A stretch of DNA of 64,000 nt from Ampullaceana balthica (Eukaryota; Mollusca; Gastropoda; Lymnaeidae): NCBI GenBank assembly GCA_944989445.1, contig CALYLW010000566.1:674641-738640 (forward strand), read 5' to 3'. The position numbers were made by a program, and so were the translations under genes. Below are positions 11,544-21,955 of this stretch, in pieces. Below the pieces are notes generated by a model, which did not search any database, had not been told where the DNA came from, and saw only the letters and a program-made list of their open reading frames with translations. Position 1 is the stretch's first letter, and each line of letters begins with the position of its first letter.

Positions 11544-12542
11544 CTAGGGGCAAGTACCCGGCTTCGCCCAGGTTTAACAACAACAGCAACAACAACAAAA
11601 ACAACAACAGCAACAAAACAACAAAAACAAACAACAAAAACAAAACAACAATAACTACAACAACAAAAAAGCAACAACAACAAAACAAAAACTACAAAAC
11701 AACAACAGCAACAACAACAGCAACAGCAACAACAACAGCAACAACGACAAAACCAACAACAGAAACAGCAACAGCAACAAAACAACAAAAACAAAACAAC
11801 AACAAAAACAACAAAATCAACAACAAAATCAACAACAAAACAACTACAACAACAGCAGCAACAACAACAAAGCAACAACAACAAAACAACAACTACAACA
11901 GCAACAACAACAAAGCAATAACAACATGAAGGACATTGTCGTCGCAGGGCAAGGGATGTGGACAACAACAACAACAGCAAAAACAACACAAAAGCAACAA
12001 CAGCAACAACAACAACAACAGCAACAACAACAGCAACAACAACACAACAACAACAACAGCAACAACAACAAAAACAACAACAACAACAACAAAACATCAA
12101 CAAAACATCAACAACAAAACAACAACAAAACAACAACACAACAGCAACAACAACAAAGCAACAACAACAAAACAACAACTACAACAACAAAAGCAACAAC
12201 AAAAGCAACAACAACAAATCAACAACAATAGCAAAACAATTATTTTATGGCGATAGTCGCCTTCTTGTTAATCTCGACACCAAAATGTTTATTATTTTGC
12301 GTCATTATTTTACGTCTTAATTTTCAATAATTTTTATTTTATATAGCTCATATAGGGAAAAACTACATTTTGGGCCCCCGGCCCCCAGTATCTTATATAT
12401 ATGGAACGAAACCTGTTTAATAACCTTTCCGGTATAATTTTGTGTACGTGTACCAAATTTCACGTTATTTGGTTGTCTGGATCTTGAGTTATTAGGGAAC
12501 AGACAGACAGACAGACAACAAATGCGTCTTATATATAGAGAG
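11544..12542 (-). mobile_element. Helitron-like element D5, inverted, longest array
   Basis: It has the same termini as D1-D4, read on the minus strand. An (AAC)n array occupies about 11576-12235, with the G/C block at about 11925-11957. The conserved 5' third (12236-12540) is nearly identical to that of the neighbouring copies, whereas array length varies widely between copies. Confidence 0.6.
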
Positions 12543-12551
12543 ATATATATA

Positions 12552-13427
12552 CTAGGGGCATGTACCCGGCTCCCGCCCGGGTTTAACGACAACAGCAACA
12601 AAACAAAAACAACAAAAACAACAACAAAACAACAAAAACAAAACAACAACAAAAACAACAAAACAACAAAAACAAAACAACAACAAAAACAACAAAAACA
12701 ACAACAAAACAACAAAAACAAAACAACAACAAAAACAACAACAAAACTAAAACAAAACAACAACAAAACAACAACTACAACAACAACAAAACAACAACTA
12801 CAACAACAACAGCAACAACAACAAAACAACAAATACAACAGCAACAACAACAAAGCAACAACAACATGAAGGACATTGTCGTCGCAGGGCAAGGGATGTG
12901 TACAACAACAACAACAGCAAAAACAACACAAAAGCAACAACAGCAACAACAACAGCAACAACAACAAAAACAACAACAGCAACAACAACAAAAACAAAAC
13001 AACAACAAAAACATCAACAACAAAACAACAACAAAACAACAACTACAACAACAACAGCAACACAAACAAAGCAACAACAACAAAACAACAACCACAACAA
13101 CAAAGCAACAACAACAACAAAAATTATTTTATGGCGATAATCGCCTTCTTGTTAATCTCGACACCAAAATGTTTATTAATTTGCGTCATTATTTTACGTC
13201 TTAATTTTCAATAATTTTTATTTTATATAGCTCATATAGGGAAAAACTACATTTTGGGCCCCCGGCCCCCAGTATCTTATATATATGGAACGAAACCTGT
13301 TTAATAACCTTTCCGGTATAATTTTGTGTACGTGTACCAAATTTCACGTTATTTGGTTGTCTGGATCTTGAGTTATTAGGGAACAGACAGACAGACAGAC
13401 AACAAATGCGTCTTATATATATAGAGA
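12552..13427 (-). mobile_element. Helitron-like element D6, inverted
   Basis: The 3' end is CTAG at 12552 with the CCCGG/CCGGG hairpin. An (AAC)n array spans about 12588-13120, with the G/C block at about 12866-12902. The 5' end is TC at 13427, next to an A on the minus strand. It is non-coding. Confidence 0.65.
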
Positions 13428-13448
13428 TATGTATATATATATATATAT

Positions 13449-14233
13449 ATGAGGGCTGCTGAAATTGACGATTAATTTCTCGATTCATCATTAACATTTT
13501 TAACGATTAAATTATTTTTTTACGATTAATCGACTCATCACTTACAAATTATTGGAAGTAAAAAAGTAAAAAAATAAAATAATATAAAATAGCGGGAATA
13601 AATAATAACCTATTTCCTGACAATTAAACGGACATTTTGGTTTCAAACTATTGACTGACGGGAATGTGCAAAAAGTTGATAAATTTTGTGAGAAATCGTT
13701 TTGCATACCATGGTTCTAACACTTCGCCTACTTATCAAACCAAAAAGCGTATTAGGCCTAAGCTAATGGCAGTAATGCATTTACTCAGAGACAGAAAATG
13801 ACGACAGCTTTTCTGATGAAAAACTGCGTTACAAAATGGAGATGAAAGTTCCTAAATCCATTAACCCTTTACAATGGCGGAAACTTAGTGAACACCGATA
13901 TCCGATAATTTCATTCCTTGCCAAGACCATTTTGTACATACCAGTTACCTCAGTTCCATGTGAATGATCGTTCAGCTCGGCTGGTTATGTTTTCAATTAG
14001 ACCCGCTCATTAATTGAACCAAATAATGTAAACACACTTGTCTTTTTGCGTAGTTGGTTAAAAGATGACATATAAAGGAGACATGCCAGTGTTATTTCGA
14101 TTTTCGACACGTACGTTTAATAAATGGTATTTATGACACCATAAATTTCAATGTTTGGCTCTAATCGAAATTAACGATTAATGATTAATTTGTCAAGAGT
14201 TAACCATTAAATTTAAATTAATAGTTAACAGCC

Positions 14234-14237
<4 letters not shown>
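13449..14237 (+). mobile_element. hAT-like element with transposase remnant
   Basis: The ends are 'gagggctgctgaaattgacg' on the left and 'agttaacagccctaatatat' on the right, inverted relatives of the termini of the 4081-4519 element. It sits in a TA array. It retains part of a hAT transposase, annotated separately. Confidence 0.6.
13801..14064 (+). pseudogene. hAT transposase C-terminal dimerisation domain, broken
   Basis: One frame reads PLQWRKLSEHRYPIISFLAK, then ILYIPVTSVPCE, a TGA stop, SFSSAGYVFN, a TAG stop, and EPNNVNTLVFLRSWL. This is the conserved C-terminal hAT dimerisation domain. The family normally has PxTSxxxERxFSxAG at this position, and both stops can arise from single substitutions of Arg/Lys codons. 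The catalytic core upstream is not recognisable. The copy is dead. Confidence 0.8.

Positions 14238-14299
<62 letters not shown>
14238..14299. repeat. (TA)n microsatellite
   Basis: Pure TA array between the hAT-like element and the 3' terminus of Helitron-like element B. Confidence 0.9.
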
Positions 14300-14300
<1 letters not shown>

Positions 14301-16677
14301 TAGAAAAATACCCGCACTATGTAGCGGGAGTGTGTTGACCCTTTATCCAAGTATTTGTTGCTGGTTATTACAATTTTTATTTGCCAAGTTAAATTTCAGA
14401 TTCATCCATTTAGTTAAAATCTTATGAGAAACAGAGATATGCCATTTAACCGCGTGAGTTGTTTTCAGTGCCTTTTAACATAACCTTACTATTTAAAAGA
14501 TATGATTTATTAAATAATGATTCTTGCCGACCGCCGACCATAATACCTAATCTTACAATTTCATTCCCACTTGTACAAAATTAACATAACTTATAGGTTT
14601 TCCGAAAGAGCTCTACCACCCTCGTCACTCAAAAATTTAATATATAATTACGAAACTGCATCGTATCACAATTGTAAGTTATATAATATTTGTAACCACG
14701 TCTATGAGATAAAGAACATGTGGCACTATCCCTTTAAAAGGCAAAAGCTAAGTGACTCATAGGGCAAATAAACAAAATTATAAATGTACTTTCTAAAATA
14801 CTTTTTTAAAAAAATTGGTCGTATTAAAATGATATAAAAAAATGTGCACATCATATTTAGACAATATAGAAAGCTGGCCGCATAAAATAAAGTCTTGTTA
14901 AAAAGTAAATGTACTGGACCAAAATAACTCCTCCCTTTGACGTATTTATAATTACTTTCACAGGGAAATAATATTTAAAAAATTTTTATGTCTCTATATT
15001 TTAAGATTTATATTTACGGTTTATCAGCAATGTGTATAATTTCAAAAAGGAATCTTTTTTTTTCTGTTCCCTATTTCGGAAAAGGCATCATATTTTGTAA
15101 ATTATATTCAATGCACACACACACACCAGATTTTATATCTGAAAAATAAAATATAAATGAAAAAAAAAGATTCAACCGTCTGTTAATAAGTGCATCTTAA
15201 AAATGATTAAAAGACAATTTTAGAAATGGCCTATGCTATTCTGAATACAAAGGAATGAACATAAAAACATATTCAATTCGCAATTCATATTAATTAAGCG
15301 TTTTCAGGATCACTTCATTAAATTTAGTCATCTTTTGTTAATACGTTCGGTAGCGAAAGTTTATAATGTATAGTGTATATAAAGCTTAAGTAAACTGTTT
15401 TAAAGTGTAAGTTTATTTGACATTGGCCATCACTTTCAATAAAATAAACTCGCTACATCTATGGTTTTTAATTAAATGTCGAGTTATGAATTAATTTTTT
15501 AAAAATCCCAATTTTATACATTGCATGTCAAATATTAATACAATGCATCGTGAAAATAATTGAAATAAAATAATTTAAACGCATATGTAATATATAAAGC
15601 TCATTTGATATTTTTATGTTTGTTTGTTTGTTTGTATCCATTACAAAAAGGCCACTGCTTTGTTGACATTTTTCCAAAACATCTCTGCCACTGTCGTCAC
15701 TAAAAAAGCTCTTATATATTTACGACACTGCATCGTAACACAATTGTTATTGATACAATATTTTCTACAGCGTCTATGAGATAAAGATAATAAAGATAAA
15801 TAAAGAAATTAAGCTATATTCCTAATTTAAAAAAAAACAAAAAACAACAAATCAATTGTATGTTAAAAATGCATGTGAAACCATGACAATAATTGATATT
15901 AAAAATGACCTATGTTAATCCATCATCAAAGGAATGAACATATCAAATTAAATTTGCAATACAAAATAATTAAGCGCTTTTCAGGATAACTTTATTTAGT
16001 TTAATCTACTTATGTTTATAGGTCCGGTAGCCTAAATTTAAATAGTTTGAAAAACATACTGACACAATTATTACATAAATAGGTTTTTATTAAATGTCGA
16101 GTTATGGAACAGAAAATAATTAAAACAAATTCGCAATTAAATTTAAACGTGTAAACAATTAAATCTAATGCATCGTGTGGCAGTTGTAATAAAATATGTT
16201 TACGTGTCAATCTAACATATAGAAAGTAACAGTAAAGAAAATGACAATTCTTTGTACTACACAGCTCAAATTATGAAGCGTACACGAAAATGTGCGCACC
16301 GTAATTAGACATTATAAAATTTTTTGAATGCGCACCGCTGAAAATAAAGTATTGGGGAAAAAAACGTCACCAAAAGCAACTCGCTTTGCACGGCATTTGA
16401 ACGTCCGCGTAAATTTGTTCAATACAGAAATTAGGTTAAATTTTTTATTGTTTGTCTCTGCATTTTCTGATTATTTAATTTACGGCATTCGGGCAAAAGG
16501 GACAATTACAAAAACTAACTTAAAACCACCTTCAGGGTAAAAGGAAACGTCCTGACAAATTTGGTCCCCGTCCATCATTTTGTTTTTCCGTTATTGTCTA
16601 ACAGAAAGTCGAAAAGTGAAACATACAAACATACAAACATACAAAGATACAAACACCAACTGAGCTTTATATATTAT
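14300..16677 (-). mobile_element. Helitron-like element B, inverted copy of A
   Basis: On the minus strand it ends with a hairpin (CCCGCTACATAGTGCGGG) followed by TATTTTTCTAG and a T. This is a textbook Helitron 3' end and clarifies the decayed end of element A. The 5' end is TAATATATAAAGCTC at about 16677. The whole body matches 7385-9938 in reverse, with many substitutions and indels. The small frames scattered through it are not conserved between A and B, which argues against coding function. Confidence 0.65.
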
Positions 16678-16682
16678 ATATA

Positions 16683-16767
<85 letters not shown>

Positions 16768-16812
16768 ATATATAATATATATATTTATTTATTTATTTAT
16801 TTATTTATATAT
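16678..16812. repeat. (TA)n / (TTTA)n microsatellite
   Basis: TA array with a central TTTA run. Confidence 0.9.
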
Positions 16813-17049
16813 ATACATATATGAATTTTTAAAACAAACTTCACTGTGTTAGCAAAGTTCCACTGACTGTTCGTGTGTTTAGTTTTTCGTCCGCCTATCA
16901 AATTTTCTATGGCTTTTGAAATATTATAAAATGCCTCCTTGGTATATTAACTTTTTAAATCCTAAAGTCTATTACATAGCGTACATCTACTTCTTCATAT
17001 AGGTTACAGACGCACCTTCTATATAGAAGACTATTGCGTCCTATGCTTA

Positions 17050-17830
17050 TTCGTGGTTTATGTCTAGTCTTGCATTTTTATCACAGTTTAAATGTTGTTT
17101 TTTCTTGTTTCTTCGGGCAACACAATCCACGTCCGAATTCCGGATGGGAAGGACGAGAATTTGTATGTGTAAGCTGTTGGATACGGAATAAGAAAAGTGT
17201 TTTTATCCCGCCGATGTCTATCAGAGGGTTGTATTAGATTATCTTTGTGTTGTATTTTCACGTTAGAATTAATTGCCTTATGTGTCATATCTATTTTGCA
17301 CCTGGTTTTCCTATCCTCTAGTGTTTCAAGGTTTAATGATTAACTAATGGTGTTACTTAGTCAGTTTGGAATATTATGCAGGAATGAATCTGGAAGCTCT
17401 TTTTTTTAATGAGTTCTAGTTTATCAATGTTTTCTTTGGTGGATGGTTCCCATAAAGAAGATGTATATTTTAGAACAGGTCTCACCAATTTAAGGTGGCA
17501 TTTCAGTTTTATATACTTATTACGTCTGTAAAAGTGGGTTGTCATCAAGTAGATCTTTTCAATGACCTGTAGACACGCAAAAGAATGCTTTACAGCGTTC
17601 TAGTTTACTTAAAATATTAAGATAGTTCGTTTTTGTTGGATCAGCATTTAAACAAATAATAATTAATAAACTATTTTAGGGATATTTGATTTTGAGATTT
17701 AAGTCATTTTAATCTTTCTTGAACTCCTGCATAATGTGCAGGCATGAAGATGTATTAACACACATTGTGTCTTTGCAGTCCATTTTTTTAAGACCAGCAG
17801 ATTGAAACTTATGTAAATCATTTAAAAAAT
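17050..17830 (-). pseudogene. Decayed LINE reverse transcriptase C-terminus
   Basis: Two minus-strand frames carry pieces of one ORF2 tail. At about 17357-17548 the frame reads LKLVRPVLKYTSSLWEPSTK and NIDKLELIKKKSF, the 'LVRPxLEYAxxVWdP...iekLE.vQ' segment after the RT domain. At about 17088-17288 another frame reads LIQPSDRHRRDKNTF, YTYKFSSFPSGIRTW and LPEE, the usual extreme C-terminal block. Between them are frameshifts and stops. Sequence towards 17830 may be more of the element but is too decayed to prove. Confidence 0.7.
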
Positions 17831-18424
17831 GACGTAAGCAGATTTTTTTTCAATGAATTCTTTCGAATATTCTACGTCTACTTTCTTATTTTCAGTCTTT
17901 ACATAACACACAGCTGGAGTTGTTTGATCCTTATGTGAAATATACGGAGAAGTATCGAATACAATGGAATATTATCTTGTATCTTGTATCTTGTATGAGA
18001 AAGATAATTTTATGGGAACTGTATCTCCTAAAAATGCAATGAGTTCATTTTGAATTTGAAGTGACATGTTTTTAACTCCCTTTCACACGATGTTCTTGAA
18101 GCATTGGATCGTACTTTGTTAGAAGAAGGATCAGTTCCATAATACTTCCAGTTGTTGCCTATTCCTGTCCTCCCTGTGTTCGCTAAAAGACAAAGTCTTT
18201 TTAGTCAGCAATTTTTATAGTCAAAATTTCTAACAAGAACTTCTAACCATTTTGTTTAGTTTTCTTTTACAGCAAGGTATTGTTTTTATTTTTTTATTAG
18301 GCTATTATTTTGTTGTCCTATTTATGATTTCTTTCATTTGCACAAACATTAGTAATTTTACCATTAAGTTACGCCAAAAATTTTCCCAGGAATTACTTAT
18401 GTTAAAATCATTATCGTCTCATGT
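17831..18424. other. No gene recognised
   Basis: A+T-rich sequence, possibly upstream remains of the LINE on the minus strand. No convincing domain or repeat is seen. Confidence 0.4.
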
Positions 18425-18486
18425 CTCAGGTCCAGGGGCGGATTAAGACTGCACGGGGCCCCTGGCTGCAATTCAAACTGGGGCCC

Positions 18487-18610
18487 TATTATTATTATTA
18501 TTATTATTTGTTCACTTATATAGCGCAATACCCCAGCCTACAGCTGGGCTCAGAGCGCTTTACAAACATGCTCAACAACTACATAAAACACATTGCACTC
18601 TAAATCTTCC
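18487..18610 (-). mobile_element. Short retroposon with (AAT)n tail
   Basis: A run of ATT triplets is followed by 'atagcgcaataccccagcct' and 'gctgggctcagagcgcttta'. Read on the minus strand, this is a short body ending in (AAT)n, consistent with a SINE-like retroposon. It lies inside the hAT-like element. Confidence 0.4.
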
Positions 18611-18924
18611 TAAACATAGTTACACACACAAAATCATATAAATGTTCAGAAATGGACGCATCACTGCCATAGACTGTTAATTTGATGGAGCAATCCTTAG
18701 CGAAAAAGGAATCCATGACGAAGATCCTGATCCAGAAATAATAACAAGACAAATACACACAAATAAAGCATGAGTTCAAGGCTGTGCTTGCCTGTTAGGC
18801 GTAGCCTCGTTCTCAAGATTCCACCAAGAAGTTTAATCGCAATGGTCGTCCCGTGGTTCGTTGTAGTCTGTATCACTTCCATCAGGTTGAATCGAGTCAC
18901 TTTGTAGCGAGGGTTCAGTCTTTT

Positions 18925-19345
18925 TAAATCCCTTATATTAACTTCACCGCCGTCTCATTCGTCGTTCTTTCGTTCGTCAGAAAAACAAAAGTCGAAAATG
19001 CCCACTTCCAGTAAAGCCATCGAGCTGAAATTTGGCCCACGGGCCCGTGTTACCTAACAATGCATCGTATCAAAATTTCAGATCGATCGAACGTACCGTA
19101 ATTAAATTAATGCATTTTTAGTTTATCTATATAAATCACTATTTAGAAAGTCGTCTGCTAGAGTGTTGACCTAGCACCTATATTTAGCGACAGGGGAGAT
19201 AATTTAGGATTTTTGGAACCGTCTCTCTCTGTCGTTCGTCGTGCCCGTCCGCGACGCCCGACGCGGTGACAAGACCTTTCCCCTCTCCAACTCCCCGGGT
19301 TAATCAATACTTTTAGTTATGTCTCATATATAAGGGATTTATAGT
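18925..19345. repeat. Family R copy (0.4 kb)
   Basis: It starts 'aaatcccttatattaacttc' and ends 'catatataagggatttatag', so its ends contain the short inverted repeat AAATCCCTTATAT. The conserved core includes 'tttcagatcgatcgaacgta'. It is one of at least seven copies in the window; see 27405, 27882, 35985, 37850 and 59873. Confidence 0.65.
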
Positions 19346-19924
19346 CAACAACTCTGTTTTTACGGGGTTGTTTATTTCCACTTTGTTAATAAGTTACACA
19401 CGTCTAGACAACGCTCAAGTCAACGAAAGAACGCGCTCTACTTGAGATGACGTTGTTCGATTGTAACTTCCGGATTAATAGTAATACAATTATATTAAAC
19501 AGCCACAAGATGACAAGTCCAAGTAAAATCACAACACCAGACGGGCATAGAGCGAATTCAATTCGATGATCGATTCCATTGATATCTTTAATTTCCTCAT
19601 TTTACATTTGTACGTTGTAAATTTATTGTTTATTCTTGTATTTCTAGACAGCAGAGAAATTTAGGTTCCACCATTTTGATAAACTTCCGGTGTAACTTTT
19701 TTAGATAGCCCTATCCAGCTAGCTTCCCTGTAAAATGATTGCTAGCAGCTAATATAAGACTGTAACTTGTAACTAGATAGTCCATTGGTTCCTTGTTCAT
19801 AATGTGTCTGTACTCCGGGATCGGATTCATAAAAAAAACGAACACAAAGAAATAACTGTTTGCCTGGAAATTAAAATTTAGTGTAAAAAGATCATTTTAA
19901 AAAAAAAGACAAATGAAAAAAAAA

Positions 19925-20010
19925 CATATGCCCGCGCCGGGAATCGAACCCGCTACCGCTGGCACCACCTGACAACACGTTGCCTCAAGACCACAAGATC
20001 CTGATGTTAG
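19925..20010 (-). repeat. tRNA-like sequence (SINE head or tRNA pseudogene)
   Basis: The minus strand contains a perfect RNA polymerase III B box (GGTTCGATTCC) in 'agcgggttcgattcccggcg', with an A-box-like 'gtggtcttgaggc' about 45 bases upstream. The 3' half GGCGCGGGC has no matching 5' acceptor strand, so a functional tRNA is unlikely. Confidence 0.4.
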
Positions 20011-20289
20011 AACAAAATTTAAAAGATATAAATAGTATTCATTAATATGTTCTCTTATTGAGCCAATCAAATTAAGCTTTTCGATAATGGGGCTACCGGT
20101 CGAATAGCGATCAGATTAATAGATAAGATTTTATTAATTTATTTAATTCATGATATTTTTAGGGATTCATGCAAACATTTGTCCACCTTTATTATAAATT
20201 ATACTAAATTTGGGGGCCCAAAAAATCATCGGGGGCCCCAGGCTTTAGCCCGTTCAGCCCCCCCCCCTTATTCCGCCATAGATCAGGTC

Positions 20290-21110
20290 TATTTTGGTGT
20301 AAGGTCCGTCTCTGATTTGAAGAAGCTAATGTTAATATGTGGGACAAAATCCCAATACTCCTGTTCTTATAGTAATCGTAAATTTTAATCTGTACCTAAG
20401 GACAAATTGGTTATATCAATTAATTTCATTTATTTTGTTGACATTTTATTGTTTTTAGTTAGAATTTAACGGATATTGAAATTGAGCGGCTGAACAAATT
20501 TGAATCATTTATAGGTACCAGCCTATCAGTGTCATATTTTATGCTACTTCAGATCCTTGGTTTTTAAGTTCAGTAGCATTAATATCAAAAGACTTTAGAT
20601 TCATTATTGAGTTTTAAGTTTTGACATTAGAAACGATCACATATTTTAATATGATTAATTACTTCCTTTTAAACAATTTTTCCATGTTTTAATAGTGAGG
20701 AATTTGCCGCCCTCCAATAAAGTTCCGCCTGTAAAAATTAATGGGCTCATGTTTGAAATTGATCATTGCTAGCGATCAGTCGTTTTGGCTTCTAAAACAC
20801 GAGTGGCTTTCAAATTTAAACAATCATTTTCTCAATTTTTATTATTTTGATAAAAATTTACACTGTTTTCAGAAGTTAAATAAAATCGAGGAGTTTGCCG
20901 CCTCTAAGAATGTACCGCCCGGGGAATTTTCCAATCCTTGCAAACGGCCCACATCGCTACGCCAATTTTCTGCTTGCAACTGGTAAATTGTTTTCCTGCT
21001 TGTAAATAAATACTCTTGAATTGTGGAACCGTGTTCTCAAATTTCTGTCAATCGTAATAAAAACTATAATATATATATTTAAAAACTTGCTATTTTTAAC
21101 CACATTTTAT
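20290..21110. other. No gene; GCCGCC-type hAT-derived fragments
   Basis: Two similar short pieces ('gaatttgccgccctccaata' at about 20701 and 'gagtttgccgcctctaagaa' at about 20890) resemble sub-terminal parts of Zaphod-like hAT elements. An 81-codon frame spans them but matches nothing I recognise. The rest is unremarkable A+T-rich DNA. Confidence 0.35.
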
Positions 21111-21111
21111 T

Positions 21112-21510
21112 AACTCGCTTTCGTTCCTGTGGATTTGTTTGTTTGTCTGTCAACAATTTTCAAATCTGCCAAGGTAAAATTAAACCACTTCTGATAGTTC
21201 TAGAGATCTCAAAATTTTACCACAGATAAATCTTGGATGCCAATGCATTGTGTCAAAATTGCATTGATCGATCGAATGTACCGTTTTTAAATTATTGAAC
21301 TTTTTAGTTTATCTATATTTTATTATATAGTTGCTTTCGTGTCTTTCTGTCCGCAATTTTTCAAATTCGCCAACGTAAAATTAAACCACTTCTGAGGGTC
21401 CTAGAGAGCTCAAAAATTTACCACAGATAGATCTGGGATGACAATAAATTGTGTCAAAACTTCAGATCGATCGAATGTACCGTAATCAAATTAATGCATT
21501 TCTTAGTTTA
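21112..21510. repeat. Family R, two partial units in tandem
   Basis: Two consecutive units each contain 'taaaattaaaccacttctga' and a 'gatcgatcgaatgtaccgt' core, as in the family copies near 18925 and 59873. The terminal inverted motif is incomplete. Confidence 0.5.
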
Positions 21511-21710
21511 TCTTAATATAAGCACCTCATCGCTTTGTTATTAAACGTTGGGCGGGCGCTGATGAGGTGTTTGGTAAAATAAATAGAGGTAAAAAAATAT
21601 TTTTAAAAACCACGTTTTTATTAGTGGACTAAAAAGAATAAAATAAATAAAGGTAAGAAAATGATTTTTAAAAACCACGTTTTCATAAGTGGACTAAAAA
21701 GAAGAAAATA

Positions 21711-21928
21711 ATTTAAAACTTATAAGTTCAAGTACTTCGATTTAATATGACTAAAAACGTGGTGCGGGTGTTTGGTATAAAAATTAAAAGATTTCTAATT
21801 ATTTAGAAGGCAAAAGAGAGATCTAAAAGTGAGAGAATGAGTGAACCGCATATGTTAAACCTCATAAGCGCCCGCCCCACGTTTTTAGTCATATTAAATC
21901 GAAGTACTTGAACTTATAAGTTTTAAAT
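21711..21928. repeat. Perfect 52-bp inverted repeat, 114-bp loop
   Basis: 21711-21762 (starting 'atttaaaacttataagttca') is exactly inverted at 21877-21928. Immediately outside, GGGCGGGCGCTGATGAGG near 21549 is mirrored by 'cctcataagcgcccgccc' next to the right arm, suggesting a larger degraded foldback element. Direct copies of 'aaaaaccacgtttt' lie at about 21605 and 21671. It lies just downstream of the STELLO-like exon, probably in its intron. Confidence 0.8.
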
Positions 21929-21955
21929 TATTATATCAATTTTTAAAGATAACTT

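Larger units (their letters stand above)
18433..20281. mobile_element. Non-autonomous hAT-like element (CAGGGGCGGATTAAG ends)
   Basis: The left end is CAGGGGCGGATTAAG, then a GGGGCCC-rich stretch; the right end is a GGGGCCC-rich stretch, then CTTATTCCGCCATAG. These are imperfect inverted repeats typical of Zaphod-like hAT elements. The flanking 8 bp are CTCAGGTC (18425-18432) and ATCAGGTC (20282-20289), a 7/8 match to an 8-bp target duplication as expected for hAT. The interior contains other repeats (an (ATT)n-tailed retroposon at about 18487, a 0.4-kb family copy at about 18925 and a tRNA-like segment at about 19930). No transposase is seen. Confidence 0.65.

Noticed and set aside
19925..20010. 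Functional tRNA gene
   Set aside because: Good A and B boxes but no matching acceptor stem, and it lies inside a transposon; more likely a SINE head or pseudogene.
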